Assembly (NCBI GenBank): GCA_002179805.1
Contig: NAVB01000589.1
Coordinates: forward strand, 1-39,489
DNA length: 39,489 nucleotides
Direction of reading: 5' to 3'
DNA from: Acanthamoeba lenticulata
Taxonomy: Eukaryota; Discosea; Longamoebia; Acanthamoebidae
Each line of letters opens with the position of its first letter. The first letter of the stretch is position 1. The position numbers were made by a program, and so were the translations under genes. Shown one piece after another: positions 31,333-39,489 of the stretch. The notes under the pieces are model-generated. The model was not told the DNA's origin. It saw only the letters and a program-made list of their open reading frames with translations, and searched no databases.

Positions 31333-32966
31333 TCATGGGTTGCTGGGCGCTGTTGGGGCGGGGAACGGGCTGTTGCTCCGCGGCTCGGCTTCCGCCAGGG
31401 TGGTGTTCTCCTGATAAGCCCCACCATTGCCATAAAACGAAGCCAGAATCTCTGCGGCCTTGGCTTGCACTTCTCCTTTGCTTGCTTGGCGCAGCTGACG
31501 CAGCTTGGTCAGGCCACCCGCATCGTTGACCAGCTCCACAAACAGATTGCATCCCCCAGCCGGCGTGGTGCGGGCGCCCGTCTGGAGTACGTCCTCGAGT
31601 GTTTGCAGGGCCAACACCACCAGCTTGTCGTCTGTCGGTGCTGGGGAGAGGAAGTTGCACATGGCGTTGATGAGCCCTTGGTTCACCAAGTAGTGCACTT
31701 GCTCAGGGTCGCCGCCGCTGGTGGCGTGGTGAAGGGCATGAACGGCCTCCTCCAGAACGTCCAAATGCTGGCCATGCGATGTGTGGACGACATGAATGAG
31801 TGTTGGGATGAGGTCAGCGTCGATGACCATCTGGATCTGCGCTCGATTGTCGGCCATGATGCTGGAAATGACCCAGCACGCCTCCTTGCGCAAGCTCTTC
31901 TTTGGATGACGTAGTAGGCTGTGCAGGCACGGCAGGACCCCACAGTTGAGAAGCAGTTGCGTTTGGTCATCATTTCCTGTGGCTATGTTGCCCACAGTGC
32001 GGAGGGCTGGGATCCGGATTGAAGTACTCTCATGCCTGTTTCGTTGCAACGCGTTACGTTGATTCATGTTCTAAACAGAAATATTTAAAAGAATTAAAAT
32101 TTAAAATTTTAAATTTAAATAATAAGATTTGTTTTTTTTGGGGGCCGCACATGAGGAGTTCGACCAGACGTCGACAGACTCCGGCGTCGAGCACGGCCTG
32201 AATGTGGTCGTGGGGACCGTCGGAGAGGTAGGCCAGAGCCCAGCAGGCGTCGGCGACTGTTTCGTCATCGCTCGAGTCGATCAGGCGAGCCAGCGTGAGG
32301 AGTGCCGGCCGCACAACCTCGAAGTTAGGCTGCGGTTCGCCGCGACACAGGTTGGCGATGGCCCATGCGCCAGTGCGGAGGAACGATGGGCTGGCCGTGG
32401 TCTCCGCAAGGTTCGTCAAGAGCGGCGACATGACGTTATTGTGGAGAACCAAGTCGCGGCACTCACACGATTCGCCCGCCAGGTTGCCCAAGGCCCACAA
32501 GGCCTGGAGAGTGGACTATTAAGTGTTGCGACTTCTCGGTGATGATGGTGGTATGAACCTGTTCGCGAACGTTCTCATGCGGCGAGGCTGCAAGCGTGTG
32601 CACGAGTACTGGCACGGCGCCCGCCTCGATGACCGTGCGGACGTGGTGCGACGAGCCTGAGGCAATGACGTTGGTGAGCGCCCAGGCCACCTCGAAGTGG
32701 AGCGCTGGTCCATTTTGGTCGTTGGTGAGGATTTGCACAAAGTGCTGCACAACACCAGCGGCCAACACTTGGTCGAGGGGCGTGTGGCCGAGCGAGAGCA
32801 GCTCGCACAACTCGGTCGCGGCAGAAAGCTGCTGCTGCGGGTTGTTACTGCACAGCTCTGCGGCCAGTGAAAGCAGCATCTCTTGTGTAACTGCTGGGTC
32901 TTGAGTGCCACTTTGAGTTTGTTGCAAGCTCGTCTTCTTCATTCTTGCAGTTGCAAACTTGAGCAA
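31333..32966 (-). CDS. Importin-alpha-like armadillo protein without an IBB domain
   Basis: Three exons, 32559-32966, 32151-32503 and 31333-32035, total 1464 nt and encode 487 aa (479 aa from the second Met, at 32942). Importin-alpha recognises classical nuclear localisation signals through a groove lined by Trp and Asn in successive armadillo repeats. The repeats are evident: EVAWALTNVIAS, ALWALGNLAGES, TGAWAIANLCRG, ACWALAYLSDG, PALRTVGNIATG and EACWVISSIMAD, followed by repeats 7-10 and an acidic/Ser-Pro tail. What is missing is the Arg/Lys-rich importin-beta-binding segment of about 60 residues. The protein begins with a short Gln/Thr-rich stretch and enters the first repeat by about residue 25. 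The next gene ends only 23 bp upstream, leaving no room for an IBB-coding exon nearby. Protein identity is secure; transport competence is uncertain. Confidence 0.92.
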
Positions 32967-32989
32967 ATTTTATTATTTATTGCGCAGGT

Positions 32990-34711
32990 TTACTCGCGTG
33001 CCTCCCATTTGAGGATGAAGCCCTCGCCTTGATAGTCAGCGTCAGAAGTGAAGCTCACGAAAGCTGCAGGAGACTCCACCACGATCTCCATCGGGCGCGT
33101 CACTTGGCCATGCAGCACAGCGACAAGAGCTCCTTCACCTTGCGCTCCCTCGAAGATGCGCAGCTTGTCGAAATACCTCTCCGTGTCAAGGAACCGCGAA
33201 CACGATGCGACGTGCATTACGCGGAGGAACGATTGACCACCCGCGTTCAAGGTTGTTTTCGTAGTGCCGAAGCGAGATGACGCCCTCGTGCGTCGTTTGT
33301 AATTCATCCAATCGCCTGGCAGGAGGTACATCCACCGGCTGCATGGGCAGGTCGATAGGCGTCATTGCTGCAACAACAGAAAGAAGATATTTAGCGAGTT
33401 GAATTCAATTGCCAGGAGGAGTTTGTGCGTACGTGAAGAGAGATGGGTAATGGACGCGTTGTAGATCACGCCGATCTCAGCAAAGTAGCCACTTAACGCG
33501 GGAGGCTGAGACAACGCCCAGAGGAAGTCCGTGCGGTTCCATTGGGTGCTCTCATAGCTTCCACCCACGACGCTATTGTTGGCGTCCAGCTCGAGCCAGT
33601 ACGTATAGCTCAGAATCTCCTGAGCGAGCCGAGGATCAACTGCGACCCACATCGGCATGATCTCGGTCGTAAACCAGATTGAGGTCTTGACCTTGACCTC
33701 CTTGACCGCCTTCGGTGACGCTCCAGACGACGGAAGACGGGCGTCAAGGGTCGTGTAGTTGTATTTCCAGACTGGTTGATTCCACACCTCGATCGAGCGG
33801 TCGCGGTCAATAACAAACCCGGTGTGGGAACCGCCAACCAGATTGGACAGAATCACGTGGAAGGCGCCAGCGTTGATATCTGCGCACTCGGGATTGTCTC
33901 TGCGTGTTCATGTGAATTCTTATTGCATTGTTCTTTTATTGTGTACCTGGAGAACGTACGATTTGGAGGGGTCGGTGTGAAGATCTGAAGTACAGCGCTC
34001 TCCCAACCAAGACGATGATGCTATATTGTACTCTGCCACGAAATAGATCAAGAGCGCCTTGATATCACTTGAGGCAAAGGAAATGGTGATGTTGTCTGGA
34101 TTGACCAGCACAACTGGTTTCGGCTGCACGGGGAAGGCCAACGACGCACTAGCCCATCCATGGCACATGCCTGAATGGTGTGTGCGTGTGTGTGGGCAGA
34201 TGAGAACAACAGGAATAGAACAGGAGATAAGCCAAGCATACCTTCCCACTTGGGATCGTCTGGTGACGTTCTCTGCCATTCACTCTTGACTGTTGGGTAG
34301 TCATATCTTTGCTTGAAGATGTCATATTTCTCTGTTTGGAAGCGAGTTAAAAAGAGCACACTGTCTTTGGAGGGGCCACTTACCTGCTGGCGAGAGTAGG
34401 GCGATATCATCTGGGGTCATCTTCTTCAGCTCGGCAAGAATATAAACGTTGTAGTTGAAGTCTTGCGGACCTTTTGACCAAACTCTGTGGGCAATACCAG
34501 ATTGGTAGGACGGCCAGTAGCTGTCACTCCATGGTGTATACAAGAGTTCACCATCTGTTGGCAACTTGTCCCATTTGAACTCCAGACCAGTGGCTAAATG
34601 TGTGGGGTCATTGCGGTCGTTCCAAGCGCTGGCATGCACTACAGCAACCAAGCCCAGCAGCAGAGCAACGAGGGCTGCAAGTCTTCTTTCTTGCATTGAA
34701 GTGCTTGGCAC
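32990..34711 (-). CDS. Secreted transglutaminase-elicitor family protein with C-terminal CUB-like domain (apparent frameshift)
   Basis: Five exons: 34384-34711, 34242-34331, 33960-34170, 33433-33899 and 32990-33367. A signal peptide is clear (MQERRLAALVALLLGLVAVV, from the second Met at 34696). The core matches the oomycete transglutaminase elicitor family (GP42-like), which cross-links Gln to Lys. It has CHGWA with Cys near residue 142, SSDIKALLIYF, the ECADINAGAFHVILSNLVG segment with His near 224, and DRDRSIEVWNQPVW with a candidate Asp, giving a plausible Cys-His-Asp triad. The last exon encodes a CUB-like domain: SLRHYENNLERGW, then FLDTERYFDKLRIFEG, then VESPAAFVSFTSDADYQGEGF. Between the first and second of these pieces (about 33190-33200) the frame shifts by one base without room for an intron, so the protein as read would stop early. 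This may be a sequencing error, an allele or a decaying gene. Confidence 0.8.
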
Positions 34712-34798
34712 GCTTTCAATGAACTGGTTTTGTCCTTAAAAGCTAAATAGACGAAAACTTTTTTCTTTTTCAAACATTTAACTCTGGAGAGTGATGCG

Positions 34799-35093
34799 AT
34801 GGGCATTGCTTCACTTCCACTTTGGAGCCTGGAGCAACTCCAAGACCAGGCGGAACTAGGCGATGCCGAAACCGGTGTGCACGCCCACTACCAGGAGAGG
34901 ATGAGAAACTGCTCTTGATCTTGTGCGACGGTCGCGGCTGGAGGAGTACCTGACGTCGCCCGACTTTGGTTGCCGCGCCGTTTCTCCCTGCGAGTTCCTA
35001 CCCGCGGTCACACGTCGTAGTGCTGCCGCGGCCGAAGGTGGCAACGAACTGGCCGAAGAGGCAGCCGGTAAGACGTTCCTCTTCCGCGACGAG
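34799..35093 (+). pseudogene. Broken coding-like plus-strand stretch, unknown
   Basis: An ATG at 34799 opens a 39-aa frame (MGIASLPLWSLEQLQDQAEL) ending at 34918. Then, shifted by one base, a frame reads LVRRSRLEEYLTSPDFGC and continues through an AAAAEGGNELAEEAAG segment to TAG near 35093. Both halves look protein-like, but no intron of reasonable size joins them, so this is a frameshifted gene, a relic, or a mis-modelled short gene. I do not recognise it. The rest of the gap to 35363 shows only weak open frames and the 3' end of the leucine-rich-repeat gene. Confidence 0.3.
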
Positions 35094-35363
35094 TAGCCCC
35101 ACACGCAGAATGCCACACCAACTTTGGCCATTATCAGGACGAAGCCACCCACAGGCGAGCAACCTACCAAAACGACTGGTACAGAGGAGGCAAAGAACAA
35201 CACAGTTGTTGAAGTCTCTTCTCCAGGGCTTCGTGGACGATGTGTGCATAATAAACTTAGCCGCTAAGTTACAGAGAGATAGAAGATGCTAAACACAACT
35301 AGCGCCTACGAGAAGTGCTGTTTTGTTTTACATGATGGTTTCTGCTTTGCCAACAGCTGTTAA

Positions 35364-38300
35364 TTAGGGAGAGACGTGAATGGCCAGTTTGGGGAGAAGC
35401 GAGTGGAGATGGTGCAAGACATGTGGCGCCACTTGGTGCTGATCCAGGTAGACCTGGCGCAACGCCTGGCAGCCGGCCAACGGCGAGAGGTCGCTGCCCA
35501 GGCCGGGCACCTGCCGGAGGGAGAGCGACCGGAGCGCCACCAGCGATTTGAGGCCGTCCAGGCCCTTGGCCTGGACGTGGCATCCGTCGAGGTCGAGTCG
35601 CTCTAGGCGGGTCAGCGCCTGGGCGGCTCCTGTCGCCGGCTGTTGTTGTTGTTGTTGCTGCACGAGCAGCTCTTGCGACACCACCCCGTTCTCCTGGCTG
35701 CAATCCGTGACCAAGATGAGGGTGGTGCCCAGCGCCACTGCCGTGGCCTCTTCTTCGCCGGACGCCGCCTCTGTGCTCGTCATCGTCGTCGATGTCGTCA
35801 TCATCGAGGTTGTAGTTGGCGTGGGTTCGCCCTCTGTCGCAGCGGCCGCAGCGAGCACGGCGCAGTCGGCAAAGGACGTGTGCGCGACGTTGAGCTCGCG
35901 CAGGTTGCGCGCCAGCGCGAGGTGGACCCACTTGGCGCGGGCCACCGGGCAGCGGGCCAGGCCGAGCGTGTGCAACTGCGGCAGCACGTGCTCGGCGAGC
36001 ACCTCGAGCTGGGCAAAGGAGGACATGTTGAGGTTGAGGTGGGTCAGGTGCCGCAGGTGCCGCAGGGCCGCGTAGTCCTCGCACCAGGTCCCGGCGAGGC
36101 ACAGGCGCTCGAGGCCCGTGAGGACCGCGACGGCGGCCACGCTCACGAGCGGCGTCGAGTGGAGGTCGAGCACGCGGAGCCGCTTGCAGCGGCGGAGGCC
36201 CTCGACCGAGCGCACGGCGGGCGAGCGGCGGAGGCTGACGACCTCGAGCCGCGTGAGGTTCTCCAGCGGCTGCAGGTCGGCCGACGCCGCCTGGTCGTCG
36301 GCGTCGCCGGCCACCGAGGCCAGCCGCAGGGCGCGCAGGTCGTGGAGCGACGACAGCATCGTCAGCGAGAAGGGCGCCGCCGTCGGCCCGTGCGGGGCCG
36401 ACGCGTAGAAGGCCGCGGCCGACGATGATGACGATGATGAAGAGGCTGACGACGAGGACGAGGAAGATGACGGCAGCGCGGGCGTTGAGCCCAACGAGGC
36501 CAGGCCGCAGGCCCGCACGTTGAGCTCCTCGAGGGACCGCAGCGTCGAGAGGGCGGAGAGGTCGGCCACGGCCGGGAGGTCGTCGAGGCTGAGGCGCGTG
36601 AGCCGCTGGAGGCCAGCGAGCGGGGCGAGGTTCATCAGGTGAAGGCAGCGCTCCAGCGCGAGGTCCTCCACCTCGGGCACGGCCTCGACCAGCTCATCGA
36701 GCTCTGCGCGTGGGCCAGCGTGCTGTCAGAGCTGGCGATGATGATGAAAGTGTAGATGGACGAACGCACCGGTCATTTCCTCGTTGTCGGCCACGACGAG
36801 CCGCTTGAGCGCACCGCCCACGAGGCCGAGCGAGGCAAGCGCCTTTTCGTTGACGTCGCCGCAGACGAGCACCGGCAGCTCGCACTCGCGCCTGCGCCGG
36901 CTGCTCTTCAGCGTCGACTGCTTGGCGAGCTGCTCCTCCCACGGCCCGTACCAGCCGCCTGCAGCCGCGCGCACACGATCGTTAGTTGCTGTTCCCCAAT
37001 AGACCGCACGTTTGTGTTTGCTGTTCGCGAGACCTTTGGCGCGATGGGCTTCGAGCTCCTTCTTGAGCTTGTCGGCGCCGCGCTCGGTGAGCTCGCCGTG
37101 GACCTTGGCCCCGAGGCAGGTGATGTGGACCTCCTCCTCGTCGCCCAGCATGAGGCCGTGAAGCGAGCCCGGCGTGGCCGCGGCGGCCGCGACGCCCAAG
37201 TCGACGGCGGATCGGACCGCCCGCGGCGGGAGGGGCGCCACGTCGGCCATGGTCGCGGCCGCCGAGGTCGACGAGGACGTCGTAGACGACGTCGACGAGA
37301 CCGGCGACGGCAGCGCCGAAGTCGACGACGAGAGCGACGACGAGGTCAACGATGCCGCCGACGACCCGCGCCGCCGGCTGCGGTCGGTGATGCACGAGTC
37401 GGCGTTCGTGGTGGCGCTGAGGAAGCTGTCATCAGTGCGGGCGCTGATGTCGCCGCCCTCGGTGCGCGCCGTGCTGTCGCCCGCTGCCGAGGACGAGCTC
37501 GTGTCCAGCTGGAGCTGGCCCGCTGGCGGTTGGAGGCGAAGCTGCCGCACCGCGTCGGGCGGAAGGATGGGCGGCGGGGTCGACACGCGCGACGTCGAGG
37601 CCAGCAGCTTCCGCGTTTCCTCGAGCTTGAGCATCAGCGCCTCGCTCAAGTGCTTGTCTGCAGGTTTCGGGTTGGGTCATGCTGACGTCAGCACTTGCAT
37701 CAAGGATGACGTCATGCGCCACCTTACACGAACCTTGTTGGGAGATGGTGGCGTAGGCCTTCTCGAGCGCCTCGAACGCGTCGAGGATGCCCGCGTTCTC
37801 CTGCTGCGCGACCGCGGGCGAAGAGGCCGCGGCAGAGGCCTCGCCCGGCCGGACCGGCTCAGGCGGAACCTGCGTCGTCTCCGATGCCGCAGAGCTGGCG
37901 GCCGCCACCATGGCGGGGAGGCTCGCGCCAAAGGGCGCCGCGCCCGCAGGCGCCGTCCGACGGCGCGGTGAGAGGATGGACTTGTCCGCCCGGTCGGTGG
38001 CGAGCCAGTGCTGGCCGGCGGCCGCGGGCGAAGGCAGCGGCGTCGGGCCGACGTCGTCCTCCGCGACGCTGCTGCTGCCGGCGGCAGTCAGCGCGGCGGC
38101 AAAGGCCATCATGCGCGACTCGCGCTCGATGCGCTCGCGCTCGCACCGCTCGAGCAGGCTCGCGCTGCGCCGCTTGCGCAGGTTCGTCAGCGACACCCGC
38201 CGCAGGATGTGGCCTCGACTTGACTCGTTGTTGTTGTTGTTGTTGCCGGCGGCAGCGGCCTTGTCGCTCAGCAGGATCTCGGACATGGTGTTGGACCGCC

Positions 38301-39021
38301 GGTCGCGCTCGCGCTCCAGCTCGCGTTCGCGCTGCCTGCTCTCAAAGGTGCCGCTCTTGGACCGCCGAAGACCGCTGTCGACAGCGGACTCTGCCGTGTT
38401 GGCGCTGCTGTTGTTGCTGCTGTTGCTGCTGCTCCCGCCCAACAGGCCCAGGCCCCAGCCAAAGCGCAGGCTGGGCCCAAACAGGCGCTCGGCCGCCTTC
38501 CAGCGGCTGTCGGCCGACGACGGCACGGCCTCGTGGTCGGCGCTCTGCGTGTGGTGTGCGGGTCCCTGGTCGTGGCCGGCGGGCTCGTCGCGCGAGCGCC
38601 ACTGAGCCCACATGCGGCTCTTGGCCTTGAGCGACACCGCGTCCTGCGAGCTGCTCTCCGCGGTTCCCTTTGCGGCGGCCGTCCCGTCATTGTTCCCGGC
38701 CGGGCCGGCGCTGTTTGAAGTGAAGCTGTCACCGCTCGAGCTGGCGGCGCTGCTGCTGCTTCGCCGTTCGATGCGGCTGACCTCGCCGCTGTTGCGCGGC
38801 GAGAAGGAGACGCGATTGGGCGCCTTTTCCTTCTCCTTGGCCAGCGGCAGCTGCGGGAGTCCTCCAGAGGCCGCCCCGTCGCTGCCGCCGTTGGTCTCCT
38901 TCTCGTCGCCGCTGCCGCTGGGCGAGTTGTCGCGGTCGCGCCCCATAAAGAAGAAGCCCTTGCCCGTCTTGCGCCGGCCGGGGAGCGACACGCCGCCCGA
39001 GGTGGCCATGCTGACGCCCCC

Positions 39022-39063
<42 letters not shown>

Positions 39064-39444
39064 GGCCGCGGCGGACGAGCTGCCGGCAATCGAGCTGCTG
39101 CCGCTGTTGGACAAGGAAGAGGAGGACGAGGACGAAGACGAAGACGAAGAGGAGGAGGAAGAGGAGGAGGAGGAGAACGAAGACGACGAAGCGGCCAGGT
39201 TGCTGTTGGACAGGCTCAGCTTCTTGCCCAGCTCGGGGGACGCCTTCTTGCCCAGGTCCGAGCCGGAGACCTTTTTGTTGGAGTCTTTCACCAGCGCCTG
39301 TGGGACCCAAGAGAGAGAGACACCCATGATGAGCGCACGTCGAGCTCGCCATCCTTCAGGCAGAAGTGGGCACCTTGAGCGGGTTCTTGAAGGCTGCGGA
39401 GATGCGCGGGAGAATCTTCCGCTTTTCATTGTCCTTTTCCAATT
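35364..39444 (-). CDS. Leucine-rich-repeat protein with long Ser-rich N-terminal region, 5' partial
   Basis: Five exons are in the window: 39374-39444, 37734-39297, 37034-37657, 36770-36958 and 35364-36703. They give 1,261 aa, with a splice acceptor at 39445, so the gene continues past the right edge. The N-terminal part is low complexity: a poly-Ser tract encoded by TCG/TCC-type repeats (39019-39200), charged coiled stretches (LLERCERERIERESRMM) and Ser/Ala-rich linkers. A predicted helix (KHLSEALMLKLEETRKLL) follows. The C-terminal 430 residues form about 12-15 leucine-rich repeats of the L-x-x-L-x-x-L-x-L type (LAPLAGLQRLTRLSLDDL, LRSLEELNVRACGLASLG), interrupted by another Ser run and a Thr-rich insert. 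It is probably a protein-interaction scaffold. No kinase or GTPase motif is seen. The 75-nt intron at 36959-37033 is in frame and stop-free, but it has a CTAAC branch site, so I treat it as an intron. Confidence 0.8.
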
Positions 39445-39489
39445 CTATTGATCATAAAATAGAAAGAAATAATAATAATGGCGATTATT

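Noticed and set aside
36756..37685. 309-aa Arg/Gly-rich plus-strand ORF
   Set aside because: Antisense shadow of the LRR gene exons; its composition is the complement of Ser/Ala-rich GC-heavy codons.
39010..39200. Long Asp/Glu run on the plus strand resembling an acidic activation domain
   Set aside because: It is the complement of the poly-Ser tract in the LRR gene, whose frame is supported by phase-consistent splicing on both sides.

Overview
The window is nuclear DNA of a free-living amoebozoan, most likely an Acanthamoeba-type genome. This is an inference from three things: GC-rich exons with AT-richer introns, very many short introns with GTACG-like donors and CTGCAG-like acceptors, and tightly packed genes with gaps from about 25 bp to a few hundred bp. 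I see no tRNA, rRNA or CRISPR array. Exon chains were assembled by hand. For every chain given, codon phase was checked across each junction and total length divides by three, except where a break is stated.

Layout from left to right. 22-3230 (-): armadillo-repeat plus BTB protein ending in a CaaX box. 3382-4855 (+): unrecognised gene. 4855-5290: large imperfect inverted duplication, followed by a small foldback at 5320-5368. 5581-7456 (-): KIN17. 7558-10002 (-): 13-exon cytochrome P450. 10202-10567 (+) and 11100-11427 (-): two small unknown genes. 11575-12769 (-): small heat-shock protein. 12911-16923 and 17696-21621 (-): two tandem nine-exon paralogues of about 1,100 aa. They are secreted, repeat-rich, predicted beta-solenoid surface proteins with a probable GPI-type tail. 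Broken relatives lie at about 17260-17480 and 22455-22935.

The right half is entirely minus-strand apart from one broken plus-strand stretch. 23105-25087: ACX4-like acyl-CoA oxidase/dehydrogenase. 25287-27741: fungal-type Zn(II)2Cys6 transcription factor with coiled coil, poly-Q and PAS domain. 28035-31242: peroxisomal acyl-CoA oxidase with PTS1. 31333-32966: importin-alpha-like protein without an importin-beta-binding domain. 32990-34711: secreted transglutaminase-elicitor protein fused to a CUB-like domain, with an apparent frameshift. 34799-35093 (+): broken coding-like stretch. 35364-39444: leucine-rich-repeat protein running off the right edge.

Two themes connect genes. The two acyl-CoA oxidation enzymes flank a Zn2Cys6-PAS regulator on one strand, which suggests (inference only) a local fatty-acid oxidation module. 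The tandem surface-protein family shows duplication, decay, a nearly identical 289-bp tract consistent with recent gene conversion, and a shared promoter architecture. This family and the inverted duplication are the least explained structures here.
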